Shown: piece after piece, positions 22,833 to 34,160 of the stretch
Position numbering within the stretch: position 1 is the first letter of the stretch
How the letters are laid out: every line of letters begins with the position of its first letter
From: Aricia agestis
Taxonomy: Eukaryota > Arthropoda > Insecta > Lepidoptera > Lycaenidae
Direction: 5' to 3'
Length of the DNA stretch: 64,000 nt
Assembly (NCBI RefSeq): GCF_905147365.1
Contig: NC_056423.1
Coordinates: forward strand, 12,380,501 to 12,444,500
Notes under the pieces: model-generated
Told to the model about the DNA's origin: nothing
Seen by the model: only the letters and a program-made list of their open reading frames with translations
The model's database searches: none
Program-made: the position numbers and the translations under genes

Positions 22833-23158
22833 GTTTTTTTTTATGAAATAAGGGGGCAAACGAGCAAACGGGTCACCTGATGGAAAGCAACTTCCGTCGC
22901 CCATGGACACTCGCAGCATCAGAAGAGCTGCAAGTGCGTTGCCGGCCTTTTAAGAGGGAATAGGGTAATAGAGGAGGGTAGGGATGGGAAGAAATTAGGT
23001 GAGGGTAGGAAGGGAATAGGGTAGGGGATTGGGCCTCCGGTAAACTCACTCACTCGGCGAAACACAGCGCAAGTGCTGTTTCACGCCGGTTTTCTGTGAG
23101 AACGTGGTATTTCTCCGGTGGAGCCGGCCCATTCGTGCCGAAGCATGGCTCTCCCACG
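22833..23158 (-). mobile_element. GS SINE-like element
   Basis: Full-length minus copy from the T-run to CTCCCACGT. Confidence 0.75.
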
Positions 23159-23653
23159 TATCGTAAGTGTATCTTTTACACTTACGAATTACGTTACATG
23201 ATTTATGATACTATTTATAACAAAAACATGCGGCTTATCAAAGCATTCTTGAGGTTAAAGGTATACATTTCTGACCATAACCGTTGGGAACACGCCATAT
23301 TAAGTCGGACATCTTGATCCGCATTCCTGACCATTTGCGGGACGATTGTCAACTTTTGAAGTTAATATTCTAAGAAATCAAGAAACTATTAAAATTTAAA
23401 CTGAATATTTTGACCGTCTCGCTAAAATCCGAGATCGGTTGAACTGATTTGGCTAATTTTAGGATGTCCAGGGAAGGTGATACGAAGCTCAGCTCATCTA
23501 CGTAGTTATAAAAATAATTTAGTGATCAACCGACTAGGTAGTCTGGTTGTCATACCTCCGAATTCCATGATTAATTTTTCACTCTATAAAATATTAGGTA
23601 TGTACTCGTAGATAAAGTTCCTTTAAACAACAAAATTGTAGTTTCATGAAATA
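23159..23653. other. Unassigned stretch with a HelC trace
   Basis: A decayed plus-strand HelC remnant (TCCAGGGAAGGTGATACGAAG) is visible at about 23470. No gene. Confidence 0.4.
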
Positions 23654-24097
23654 CAGAGTGTAACAAAAGTAAGTGATAATACTTTAGGGTGTTCACTGTG
23701 AAAGTAGCAGCGCTGAAAGATATATTTTTTTCACTATGTATGGGGAAACTCGTGACGCTCGGGGTCAGGCCCTTGCCCATAGAAAAGTGAAAAAAAAATG
23801 TTTTTCAGCGCTGCTGTTTTTACAGTGAACTCTCCACAAGGAACAGATACACACCCTAAAGTATTATCACTTAGTTTCGTTACACCCTGTATAATAGAGT
23901 TCACTGTAAACGTAGCAGCGCTTAAAGAGTTATTTTTTTTTTATTTGTAATTTGTATAGGCAAGCGCCCTCGCGTCATGAATTTTTCCATACAAAAGTGA
24001 AAAAACCTATTCTCTCAGCGCTGCTATTTTCACAGTAAAACTATAAGGGACACATACACACCCTAAAGTATTATCACTTAATTTTGTTACACCTGTA
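23654..24097. mobile_element. Two adjacent TM MITEs
   Basis: The first, 23654-23889, is complete with TA on both sides (CAGAGTGTAACAAAAG to GTTACACCCTG). The second, about 23893-24097, starts inside its left arm (AGAGTTCACTGTAAACG) and ends GTTACACCTG-TA. Their loops differ, so they are separate copies and not a simple duplication. Confidence 0.8.
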
Positions 24098-24154
24098 GAA
24101 GAAACGTCAAACGCGTTCGACTTCTGATTGACTGAAACTCCGAAAATCTGACAT

Positions 24155-24155
<1 letters not shown>

Positions 24156-24245
<90 letters not shown>
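24156..24245. repeat. (CA)45 microsatellite
   Basis: Uninterrupted CA dinucleotide array of 90 bases. The minus-strand ORF with a CVCVCV tract is a reading of it and is not a gene. Confidence 0.95.
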
Positions 24246-24246
<1 letters not shown>

Positions 24247-25300
24247 CAAAGACATCGTATTAATATAGCATTAACATAGTAGAATACATAATTCTATTTC
24301 CATGTAATAATTAAAGCGATTTTATGCAGCTGTAAACCTTAATTTGGGGAAATGGCAGAATCTATCGCTTCCCGAGACTCGCTTGGCACAGGTTCAAGTG
24401 GATTTAATTCATTGTTTGATCTTATAAGTGGCCGGGCTATAGTACGGTCGTAGAGCACGTGACAATTCGTAATTTGCCCATACAAAAGTTAAAAAAGTTA
24501 TTATTTTAATCATCACTTAGTTTTGCTACACACTGTACATATAACCGTAAAACAAAACTACATAGACAAGAATCATGATCATTTATTCACAGATATGTAG
24601 TCAAAAGGGTAACATGGTTATAATAGTTCTAAGTTCTAACATATCCTACCATAACAATGGTGTGTGAATACCATTGTTATGCTATGCACCAACAAAGCTA
24701 GGAGTTCTGTGCCATTTCTCATAATTTTATTTATTAAATACGTAATAATAAAAATCGCCTTCATGTCTTCTTTACGAATAGAAATGTAACAACTTTTAAC
24801 AGTACAAATGTAAAAAAATACAAGTAACTAGTAATGTAACAAAACCACACTAGTCGTTCCAGAGATTAACGTATGAGCAAAAAATTAATCTTTAAAACAT
24901 AAACACTATGTAACGCGCAATAACAATTTAATACCTGTCTAACAGCTGTACATAATACATGTGATATAAACAGACATACAAACTATTATTAGTTTATACT
25001 TACTGCATCTGAATTTGACGACTTTTTTATGTATCACTAGAATATAACAAGTTGTATTAATACTGATTTCGGTGTTGATGGCTGGTTTTATTGAAATTCA
25101 GCTATGTAGAATCATTTCTATAGTGCCCAAGTGTGTGCTGAGCAAACATGAATTCTCCTTGCTAATTATTAATTACGCGTGAGAGTTGAAACAAATGTAC
25201 TGTGTGAAGGTGACTTTATGATCCTCGCGACAAGCGACCGCCTCCGACCAAAATTCAAATAAAATGTCACTTTATGACAAAGGCTATAGGTTTCATTTTG
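24246..25300. other. Mostly unassigned; one TM and one SINE 2 fragment
   Basis: A TM right arm is recognisable at about 24475-24535 (ending TTGCTACACACTG-TA). At about 25062-25150 a decayed minus-strand SINE 2 tail is present (GATTTCGGTGTTGATGGC, GTGCCCAAGTGTGTGC). No gene. Confidence 0.4.
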
Positions 25301-25304
25301 CTCT

Positions 25305-25465
25305 ACACCACTACAAAGCAGCGGCGGCATGAGTCGCTAGACCAATGTCGGTAGAAATTAATGAAACGCATGGACACGGCGCGCGGGAAGGGTAGCGGCG
25401 CGACGCGGCGTGGTGTTTTTTGGTGGCACACGCCGCCGCGCCGGCCGCATAGTATGCCCACATGC
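25305..25465. promoter_or_regulatory. CpG-rich patch, possible promoter or exon
   Basis: An abrupt GC- and CpG-rich segment in AT-rich surroundings (GGCGCGCGGG, GCGGCGCGACGCGGCGTGG, ACGCCGCCGCGCCGGCCGC). The two halves around 25400-25440 can pair. The minus strand has an open 60-codon frame (25311-25493) without a recognisable domain. No known repeat matches by eye. Function is unknown; promoter, untranslated exon or chance patch are all possible. Confidence 0.3.
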
Positions 25466-25560
25466 CTAGCCGCGTAATTTGGTTAGTGTCCATGATTCAT
25501 TAATTTAAAACGAAATTCGAAAAAAATTAAATACCTAATTTTATTACCATATGATAATTT

Positions 25561-25782
25561 ATATTTATGAAATAATGCGGCAAACGAGCAACCGGGAAAA
25601 GATATGTTTAACATGTCTGTCTATGTGTGTGTCTGTCCGTGGCATCGTAACATCCAAACTCCAAACGATTGGAGCGATTTTCATCTGGATTTTTTGTTTA
25701 AAAGCTGAGAAAGTGCTCTTAGCTATCAGAGGGAATACGCTCTCTTTTTTTCCCGAGCCCCGGAATGACATTATTATTATTA
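25561..25782 (+). mobile_element. GS fragment plus a GTCTGTC-type repeat
   Basis: Begins with a short GS piece (GCGGCAAACGAGCAACCGGG), then the repeat also seen at 31365-31520 and 61345-61500 (GGCATCGTAACATCC, TTTTTTGTTTAAAAGCTGA, GTGCTCTTAGCTAT). Confidence 0.5.
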
Positions 25783-26077
25783 TTTTAATGAAATAAGGGG
25801 GCGAACAAACAAACGGGTCACCTGATGGAAAGTAACTTCCGTCGCCCATGGGCACACGCAACACAGCGTTGCCAACCTTTTAAGTGGGAATAGGATTACA
25901 GGGTAGGGGAGGTAAGGAAGGGAATAGGGAAGGGAAGTGTAGGGAATTGGGCCTCCGGTAAACTCACTCACTCGGCGATACACAGCGCAAGCGCTATTTC
26001 ACGCCGGTTTTCTGTGAGTCCGTGGTACTTCTCCAGTCGAGCCAACCCATTCGTGCCAAAGCATGGCTCTACCACGT
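25783..26077 (-). mobile_element. GS SINE-like element
   Basis: Minus copy with a (TTA)n-rich tail side, deletions in the central block, and the 5' end CTCTACCACGT. Confidence 0.7.
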
Positions 26078-26636
26078 AAAATTATAGGTAATAAGAATCG
26101 AGTACAGAGCGCTCTCCTTAAGTATTGAACATGTTTCTCCAGTCGGCAGTCATGTTGTATAGCCTAGGTCATAAATTCATAATAGAGGCATTTTAGCATT
26201 TTATTTGATTTTTTGGCGGTCGTGGTCTCTTGCGACAAAGATCGAAAAGTTACCTTAAGACAGGCTGCGACCGATGCTAAATTCGAGATATAAGATTCGG
26301 GACTCAATTCCGATTATTTCCGAAAAGTTCCGGATTCTCGTAAATCAGATTTAATTATTCACTAATTTAACGATTCTTCGATAAGTGTTACTCATGGCCT
26401 ACTCGTAAAGTGACTCATAAACTTCTAAACATTTCCTAGAAGCGACGAATCATTCGTATCGCTATTTTAACGACCAAAAGATGAACTTATGAGGGTCATA
26501 ATAAGACCATGATATTTTCCTAACCAAGTTTGGCTGAATGTGATCACAAAATCACAAAAGAAACAAATAAATAAAAAAATATGACGCACATAAGTTCAAA
26601 TCCATGACGTTGAGACATGTCTCATAAAAACAGAGA
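26078..26636. other. Unassigned stretch
   Basis: No gene or named repeat. Confidence 0.35.
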
Positions 26637-26755
26637 TAAGTAACTCTTTCAGCGCTGCTACTTTTGCAGTGAACTCTACATAATAATATACAAGAGGCAC
26701 TTAGAAGTTAGACACCCTATAGTATTATCACTTAGTTTTTAACACACTGTATAAT
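26637..26755. mobile_element. TM MITE fragment (right half)
   Basis: TCAGCGCTGCTACTTTTGC through ATAGTATTATCACTTAG to AACACACTG-TA. Confidence 0.65.
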
Positions 26756-26788
26756 ATAAAACTATATTGTTTTATATTAATAATAATA

Positions 26789-27119
26789 GCTCCCACACCG
26801 GTTTCGGTGACGGTGGCCGGTTTAATTGAAACCAGGAGTAAGTTTATAGTGCCCAAGTGTGTGCGCAGTACACAAGAGCATTCTCTATTTCTTTATTTAA
26901 CCCAGTGGGACGGAAGACCGACACGGCTGGCGAGAGATCAGGTGCAGGACGGACTTTTTACATGCCCATCCGATGCATGGATCATCTCACTTGTCAGACA
27001 ATCAGGTATCAGCCTGCATTGTCCTAACCAAACTTGGAATTAACATGTTTCCAACGCGGGAATCGAACCCACGACCTCCGAGTCAAGAGCCGCGCTCTAT
27101 ACCACTAGACCACGGAGCC
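26789..27119 (-). mobile_element. tRNA-derived SINE (family 2)
   Basis: Minus-strand copy of the SINE at 16318: the head mirrors GGTTCGATTCCCGCG and TGGTCTAGTGGTATAGAG, the tail side is TCCCACACCGGTTTCGGTG followed by TTA-type repeats. The two plus-strand ORFs across it are spurious. Confidence 0.8.
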
Positions 27120-27518
27120 GTTGTGTTTTATATTATACAGGATGTAAGTCTCTATCTATCACTTTCGATTTATTAACTATATGTGCAAGCAGCGCCCTCT
27201 GCTCCGACCTTTGCATAATATTATTCCCTATCTATCACCTCTGTACCTATTTCACACTAGATTTAATTAGGTCAATTTAACGGACAGTTAAAACTGTAAC
27301 TAATCTTTTAACCGTGCTTTTAACATTGTCGAGTTTACGGGCGTGAGTAATTGCTTAGAGCTTTTAAAACGTACATTAAGGTTACAAGTCGTAAAAAATA
27401 TCTTGAAACGTAGAAGCATTGGAAGAGTTTAAAACATCGTTACTTGCGACAATTTTCTATTTGATAATTTTGTTATAAAAATATTCTAATAACTAATAAG
27501 AATTAAGAAAATCGTATA

Positions 27519-27690
27519 CAAGGTGTAACAAAACAAAGTGATAATAAGGGTGTGTATATGTTCCTTGTAGAGAGTTCAGTGTGAAAGTAGCAGCGCTGAA
27601 AGAACAAATTTTTTTTTCATTACTTGCTTGTCCATACAAAAGTGAAAAAAAGATTTGGTCTTTTAGCGCTGCTACATTCGGATTGCTACT
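27519..27690. mobile_element. TM MITE, right end lost
   Basis: Left terminus CAAGGTGTAACAAAAC follows TA. The right arm stops at AGCGCTGCTACATTCGG. Confidence 0.7.
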
Positions 27691-27908
27691 AGGGAGTGAC
27701 CTAGACGAGTCTACTATATATAATAATATCGCCCGTGCCAGTGTGATAAGGCACTAAAAGCACTTTTTAGCTCAGCTACGATGCCACGGACAGACACACA
27801 CATAGACATGTTAAACATATCTTTTCCTACCCTCTTTTTCTTCGGGGGTAAAAAATAACATAAGAGTAACATGGCCACGACCAACGTTGTTACTTGTTAG
27901 GTTGTATA

Positions 27909-28164
27909 CAGAGTGTAAAAAAAATAAGTGATAATATTTTAGGGTATGTACGTGTTCCTTGTAGTGTGAAAGTAGCAGCGCTGCAAGACCAATCATTTTG
28001 TTCCACTTTTGTATGGGGAAACTCGTGAGTCGTGACGCTCGGGCCCTTGCCCATACAAAAGTAATAAAACTGTTCGTCTTTCAGCGCTGTCACTTTCACA
28101 GTGAACTCTTTACAAGGAACACGTACACACCCTAAAGTATTACAACTTTTTTTGTTACACACTG
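27909..28164. mobile_element. TM MITE, full length
   Basis: CAGAGTGTAAAAAAAATAAG to TTGTTACACACTG between TA and TA. Arms well paired. ORFs 27811-28162 are readings of it. Confidence 0.8.
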
Positions 28165-29345
28165 TATAATATTACCAGCGACGGGCAAAAGTGGGGAAAA
28201 CCGAAAGTGGAGGTAGGAAATGTGTTTTGTGCCTTTCATTAAAATCAGTCCTGTAGCTTCGGGAATCTTTTCCTGTTATAATAAGATAATTTTTTGTGTC
28301 GCCCGCGGGAACCCATCAGCTTAACCGAGTTAGTTCCGGCCCCGAAGGTTAACCGACAAATTGACAATTACACTTGATGAAAATTGTTGAACCACTTAAA
28401 TTGGGCGGGTGATTAAAAACTAATTTATTTTTTTAACGATCTTGTCAGTTGTCGCTGAAATATATTATTATGTATCCTATAATGTATAGGGTACGTTCCA
28501 ATATATAACGCAGTATACTGGCCAGCGCTCTTGACATCTATAATAGACACCATGTCGATGATTCGTTCTGATATATAATATTTTCTTTTTTTATACATAT
28601 AAAATTAGAGGGCAAACGAAGAATTGCAGATGCGTTGTCGACCTTTTAAAAGGGAATACACTCTCTTGAAAGTTTGCGGGTCGATTTGGTCCGAAAATAC
28701 TACAACTTAAAACGCATCGCAAGTACCATTTCGGTCTTAGCGATGCGTTATGTCAAATTCCCCACATTTTTGACATCTAACATCGCTATCGAAACTCGAG
28801 AACGCATTATGACTAATACACGAATAACGCCTACACTGTCTGAAATTTCAGAACACACCCAATAAACAGGGTGATCCTATTTGTTTAACATGTCAGTACA
28901 TCTATCTATTCACGTTGACACACTTCAATTATATAATAGCCCATCAGTCTGAGAGTGAGGCGGGATTTTGACAGTCGCATCCGCACGATTTGGGAGTTGG
29001 GACATCCTGTGCATGGGAGTTTGTTTTAGGGTCAGATTTCATTGCGACGTGACAGATAACTACTAAACTGTATTATACAATGGAAGAAATTGATTTATAG
29101 GCAGTTGACAGATCCACGTCGTTTGGTCGAATTACGTCATTTCAGTCGCTATCCGTCGGCTGGGATTTGACCTCAAATCAGACCTCTACCTGTCAACCTA
29201 TGTATCAACTTCTGTGATAGCATATTCTTATAGTGTGCTCTTTTTGTTAAAAGAAGGAGATTACTCTCTTTAGGAGAGAGAGGTTAATACTTGCCTACGC
29301 CGCGCCGACTGTCAATTCCCTCCATCTTAGAAATTTCTGATCAGG
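28165..29345. other. Unassigned stretch
   Basis: Contains a hairpin ACGCATCGC...GCGATGCGT at about 28715-28750 and a GS trace at 28600-28660 (TTAGAGGGCAAACGAAG). The 63-residue ORF at 28674 shows no domain. No gene called. Confidence 0.35.
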
Positions 29346-29608
29346 TTTTTTTTTTAATGAAATAAGGGGGCAAACGAGCAAACGGGCCACCTGATGGAAA
29401 GCAACTTCCGTCGCCCATGGACACTCGCAGCATCAGAAGAGCTGCAGGTGCGTTGCGGGCCTTTTAAGAGGGAATAGGGTAATAGGGGAGGGTAGGGATG
29501 GGAAGGGAAGGGGATTGGGCCTCCGGTAAACTCACTCACTCGGCGAAACACAGCGCAAGCGCTGTTTCACGCCGGTTTTCTGTGAGAACGTGGTATTTCT
29601 CCCCCACG
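29346..29608 (-). mobile_element. GS SINE-like element, 5' block deleted
   Basis: Minus copy. The GGCCGGCTCGACC block is missing, so TATTTCTC joins CCCCACGT directly. Confidence 0.7.
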
Positions 29609-30119
29609 TATAAACCTACCCATCACGGTCACGTTACCTAACGTGAGTATTTCATTTTTTATAGCGCCGCTTGGCTTTAAAAAACTATTGCTAGTTTCTG
29701 CTACCGCCTAAAAGTCTAGAAAATCGAGACTCCACTCAGGCTAAGCCTAAAAAGTACCAAATATCGACTGATTACGATCCGGCTGGATCCAGATTCCAGC
29801 TAAATCCTGATCCGTAAAAACGGTAATGGGACTCAAACTAATGATCGTATTTGCGTATAGCAATTCCAACCCTATTCCCGTAACATAGAGTATACAATCC
29901 GGTGAACGAGAATACGAAATGCATGCCTTTGACAGATGCATTATATTCGCGACGATTGCCAAGTGAATTTGAGCTTATGCATAATGTATTAAGGTTGCAA
30001 TTGATTTGATCGGTGTGAATTAATGCAACGATTCGCGCGTTTATGATATTATCGACTTGTATAGATTTTATGTGAACCTGGTATAGCCAGTGTTACTGGA
30101 ACAGTTGCAGTTTGCTTTA
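29609..30119. other. Unassigned stretch
   Basis: No gene or named repeat. Confidence 0.35.
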
Positions 30120-30280
30120 TTCAATATTTATGGCGCGGGAACCGTACTTTTTGCCGGGAAAAAGTATCCTATGTCCTTTCCCGGGACTCAAAGTATATCC
30201 ATACCAAATTTCATTAAAATCGGTTCATCGGTTTGGACGCGACAGAGAGACTTTTGTACCAATACACACAAATGATAAAG
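30120..30280 (-). mobile_element. HelA fragment
   Basis: GCGCGGGAACCGTACTTTTT, CCTATGTCCTTTCCCGGGAC and AAAATCGGTTCATCGG identify a minus-strand HelA body without clear ends. Confidence 0.6.
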
Positions 30281-30435
30281 CTAAAGTAAATAACATAGTT
30301 AATTTAATACAAATTATATATTTATTTAGTTTAATTAATTATTTCAATGTTTGGATTCGAGGACTGATTAGGTAGTTAAAATTCATTATTTTTATAGATC
30401 ATGAAACTATAGAAAGTGTGTAAAGAAAACTTTAA

Positions 30436-30576
30436 GGGCCTGTTTCACCACTTCCTGACAATAAAGTGCCGGATAGGCTATCCACAACGTATTTGACAGA
30501 TTCTCCACACTCTATCTGTCAAGTTACGTGGTGGACAGCCTATCCGGCACTTATCATGAAGTGGTGAAACAAGCCC
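30436..30576. mobile_element. Harbinger-like MITE, TAA duplication
   Basis: Inverted termini GGGCCTGTTTCACCACTTCC and GAAGTGGTGAAACAAGCCC, continuing through GTGCCGGATAGGCTATCCAC. TAA flanks both ends (30433-30435, 30577-30579). GGG-type termini with a TWA duplication fit PIF/Harbinger MITEs. Confidence 0.75.
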
Positions 30577-30634
30577 TAAATCAGGCAAGCATAATGTTAT
30601 TTATAGTCTGTCTACTGTCAAAAAAGTGAAGAAA

Positions 30635-30716
30635 TTAAAAAGTGGCAAAATAGTGTCATCCCTTTTTTCTTAGATTGGTTTGAAAGGGATGACACTACGA
30701 TGTTGCCACTTTTTAA
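30635..30716. mobile_element. Small foldback, TTAA ends
   Basis: TTAAAAAGTGGCAA and AGTGTCATCCCTTT on the left pair with AAAGGGATGACACT and TTGCCACTTTTTAA on the right, with a 2-3-nt indel. About 82 bp in total. Confidence 0.65.
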
Positions 30717-31364
30717 CCGATTTCCAAAAAGGAGGAGGTTATATGTTCGGCTGTGGAGTTTTTTTTTAAATTTCTTAACTTTTTTGACAGACTATACACT
30801 AGATTATACACCGTTTCGCCAGAATTGGTTGATCGCGCTGGTACAGAAGAAAGGGATACGTTTATCCCGCAAGAATGTGCGGTTTCCTTCTTAGCTATTC
30901 AAAGTAATTTGGCAATATTAAAAAAATATATTACAAAGGCTCGGAAAGCTCCAAAATTAATGTTTTTATGGTTCGGCAGCTATTTTCTTATTATTTACTA
31001 GGTTTTCCGGGTTCCGTAGATTCTTCCACACACGTGATACTCGGGCACGTCGCGTATTCCGGGGTCGTCAGCCCCGTTTCTTCGAGTTCGGAGTTTTTGC
31101 CCCGGAACTGGCCCACCCGGACAATGGTAGGTAGGGTTGTCACATGTCTACAATCAGACTTATCAATTTAATATTATTATTCTCAAACCGCCAGAGAAAT
31201 GAATTCCTAGGATGACGTCATAAGTAGATGAGCCTTTCGTCCCATAAAATATGTCCGTCCCAGTGGGACGAATGGCCAAAAGCGAATTTTTACCCACTCC
31301 CACACACTTTTATATTCTTGAGTCTTATATAAATGATTTATCGAATTTATAGAATTTATCTAAC
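30717..31364. other. Unassigned stretch
   Basis: ORFs at 30700-31171 have no recognisable domain. A GC-richer segment at 31020-31110 (GGTCGTCAGCCCCG) is unexplained. Confidence 0.35.
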
Positions 31365-31520
31365 TCTTGAGGGGTGTTATAAGTTTGACGAGTCTGTCTG
31401 TCTGTCTGTCTATGGCATCGTAGCATCCAAACGGGTGGACCGATTTTATCTAGTTTTTTTTGTTTGAAAGCTGACTTAATCGAGAGTGTTCTTAGCTATA
31501 ATTCATCATCATCAGCCTGC
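31365..31520 (+). repeat. GTCTGTC-type interspersed repeat
   Basis: GTCTGTCTGTCTGTCTATGG, GGCATCGTAGCATCCAAACG and GAGTGTTCTTAGCTATAATT. Same family as 25600-25740 and 61345-61500. Confidence 0.55.
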
Positions 31521-31770
31521 TCCGTGTTGGCAAATCGCGGTTCATCATTCGACATTGTGCACTTCTTTGGAACGGGAATCTTTGGTTGGTCCCAGATGTT
31601 TTGACCTGCTCCTTCCTCTGGACAAAGCCGACTATGTCGGCCGTATTTGGGAAACCATATGGACATTTAAAATATTGACTATACTATTTGAAGAGTGGTT
31701 ACTTCGCTTAGGAAATATACTGTATAATACAAATCATCCACAATGATGCAAAGACCTTGATTTAGTGTAG

Positions 31771-32079
31771 TTTTTTTTTATGAAATAAGGGGGCAAATGA
31801 GCAAACGGGTACCTGATGGAAAGCAACTTGCGTCGCCCATGGACACTCGCAGCATCAGCGGCAGGTGCGTTGCCGGCCTTTTAAGAGGAAAGAGGGTAAT
31901 AGGGGAGGGTAGGGAAGGAAATAGAAGAGGGTATGGAAGGGAAAAGGGTAGGGGATTGGGCATCCGGTAAACTCACTCACTCGGCGAAACACAGCGCAAG
32001 CGCTGTTTCGCGCAGGTTTTCTGTGAGGGTATTTCTCCGGCCGAGCCGGCCCATTCGTGCCGGTGTATGCCTCTCCCAA
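31771..32079 (-). mobile_element. GS SINE-like element
   Basis: Minus copy with several small deletions. 5' end CCTCTCCCAAG. Confidence 0.7.
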
Positions 32080-32373
32080 GTCCCAGTATTTTCTTTGAAT
32101 TTTTAGAATGGGAAACTATCACTTTATAACATTACAATAGCCGTAAATACTATATTATATTATTGTCCATGGCTTCATATAATAAGTAATTGATAGTCCT
32201 CTTCTGAGTATAAATGAGATATTTTTGTAATTGAGGGAACAACGATCCTTTTGTCCCACACAATGGCATTGTCCTGGACAAGTTTTATCACTTATTGTAT
32301 TGTTTTTCTGTTCATCGATTGCATTATTTGTAGAGAATACAACACTTATGCGAAAAATGTGTAAGCAATAACC

Positions 32374-32760
32374 ATAATATTGGGTGCAATTAAACCTTCC
32401 TGACAAATTTTGATATGTTGATCCTTGTTAAAAATAAAAATGCACGATTTTATTCTTTTATAATCACTCAGTACTAAAATGTTGAGAAATAGCTTCCGAA
32501 AGTTATCCTAAAAAACACTACAATTAATGGACACGACGCGTCAGCCGCGCGTGTCGTGCCCCCGCGCGCGCCTCTCCCCCCGCGTAACCCCCGCCCATTC
32601 CCCCGCGCTGCGAGTGACCGTTCTGCAAAGATTTTAAATGGGATAAAATATGTCATTGAAAAAAATAACACCCAATTTTTTTGGTTAAATGGACTCTCCT
32701 AATAATACTTAAGCCCTGGAAAAAAATTGGCAGGAAGGTTTATCTGCACCCTGTATTATA
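32374..32760. mobile_element. Inverted-repeat element with GC-rich core
   Basis: About 40-bp inverted ends (GGGTGCAATTAAACCTTCCTG at left, mirrored by CAGGAAGGTTTATCTGCACC at right). The core at 32527-32620 is extremely GC- and CpG-rich, with a hairpin GGACACGACGCG/CGCGCGTGTCGTG. No transposase. The glycine/arginine-rich minus ORF is a compositional artefact. Confidence 0.55.
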
Positions 32761-33275
32761 AATGCGAAAGTGTGTCTGTCTGTTACTACTTACCTCATCA
32801 CGAGCTAAAAATAAAACTGTGAAGAAATCATTTGTAGATATCTCAAAAACTACTGAACCGATTTTGTTAAAACTTGCAGTATTACCTAAGTTGAACAATA
32901 CCTAGTCAAACAAAAATACGCAAGCATAACCACGGATCGAAGTTGTCAAATGCGGTCGTGCATATTTGCGTTCAAACGTGCGTTAAATTAACTTTAATTA
33001 GCGGCTTATTGGTTAATTTAGTGTTATTTACTCACTTCATTATGTTATTATTACTCCATCAAATTGTCTTACCTGCAACAACAAAGTTAGTTATTAGAAT
33101 AAAAGGAAACCGTTATTATTAGAGCGTAAAATTTTGATTTTTTAAAAAGGAAGGTTAATTTTTGTCTGAAATGGCAAAATGTTGAAGTAGCCTTTTGTAT
33201 TTGTCTAAATTTTGTGTTGAAATCACAACAAATCATTGAGATAAGAGATAAATTATAATTGTTTATGACTAGATT
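32761..33275. other. Unassigned AT-rich stretch with HelA-like start
   Basis: A short HelA 5' block (AAATGCGAAAGTGTGTCTG) at 32759-32800 abuts the preceding element. No gene seen after it. Confidence 0.4.
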
Positions 33276-33450
33276 CGTTTATCGCACGGGAACCGTACTT
33301 TTCCGGGATCAACAGTATCTTATATCCTTTCCCGGGACTCAAAGATTAAATCATGGAGCCTTTCAGCAAAATTCGTTAAACGGTTTGAACGTGAAAAAGT
33401 AACAGACAGAATGACACATTTTCGCAAATTTATAATATGTATTAGAATGG
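33276..33450 (-). mobile_element. HelA fragment
   Basis: Minus-strand HelA body: TTTATCGCACGGGAACCGTA, CCTTTCCCGGGACTC and ACACATTTTCGCAAATTTAT. Confidence 0.65.
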
Positions 33451-33634
33451 ATATTATTTCGAAAGTGTCAACCCTAATGTGTAGGGCGTACTTGTAGTTA
33501 ATTTAATGTCAAAATATTTCAAGTGCCCGTGGGAAACTACTTGTATGACTTGAGGTGTTCAAGACTCAAGTCACCAAAATGTTCACATCAAATTATTAGT
33601 GAAATGTACACATTGTGCCAAAAAAGGAACATAA

Positions 33635-33829
33635 TGGCGGCTCTCGACATAGGCGAACGCGTTGGCCAACGCGTCTGCAGACGCGTTGGCCCAATGTGTA
33701 GAACGGGCGTTCGCGCGTTGGCCGTAGGTATTTAGACGTTGGCCAACGCGCGAACGCCCGTTCTACACATTGGGCCAACGCGTCTGCAGACGCGTTGGCC
33801 AACGCGTTCGCCTATGTCGAGAGCCGCCA
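33635..33829. mobile_element. Perfect 195-bp hairpin MITE, TAA duplication
   Basis: Arms 33635-33723 and 33741-33829 are 89 bases each and perfectly complementary by eye; the loop is 17 bases. The ends are TGGCGGCTCTCG and its mirror, and TAA lies on both sides (33632-33634, 33830-33832). Each arm holds smaller palindromes: CGTTGGCCAACG and ACGCGTCTGCAGACGCGT. The ORFs in both directions are consequences of the symmetry. Confidence 0.9.
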
Positions 33830-33854
33830 TAACGCGAAGGCATAGCCACATTCA

Positions 33855-34000
33855 CTAACGGCCGTTCCCAATATTTGATCTATCTCTGGTTTTGCCCTAC
33901 TAGATATAGGAATATAATTTATTTTATGTCAATTCAATATTAGCTGCGATCGGTTGTATGTCAAACCAGAGATAGATTAAATATTGGGAACCGCCGTTAG
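33855..34000. mobile_element. MITE with 38-bp inverted termini
   Basis: CTAACGGCCGTTCCCAATAT at the left, mirrored at the right by ATATTGGGAACCGCCGTTAG, two mismatches over 38 bp. Lies 25 bp from the perfect hairpin. Confidence 0.75.
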
Positions 34001-34044
34001 AGTAAGACTTATTTAAACTGAGGATAGAAGTCTTTGCACGTCAT

Positions 34045-34160
34045 ACAGTAAATAATCCGACCAAAATCTGACATTCTGCATACGTAATATCAGAATATTG
34101 ACAGAAGCGTTGTCAAACGTCGAACAAAACTTTTTGTTTACTGTCTCTACTGTAGAGGCA
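34045..34160. mobile_element. NM element, partial
   Basis: ATAATCCGACCAAAATCTGAC, ATATCAGAATATTGACAG and ACGTCGAACAAAAC match the intact NM copy at 47433-47628 on the opposite strand. Confidence 0.65.

Noticed and set aside
24007..24255. ORF with a long cysteine-valine tract
   Set aside because: Translation of the CA microsatellite.
33523..33802. Overlapping ORFs on both strands around 33.6 kb
   Set aside because: Symmetry artefact of the perfect hairpin.
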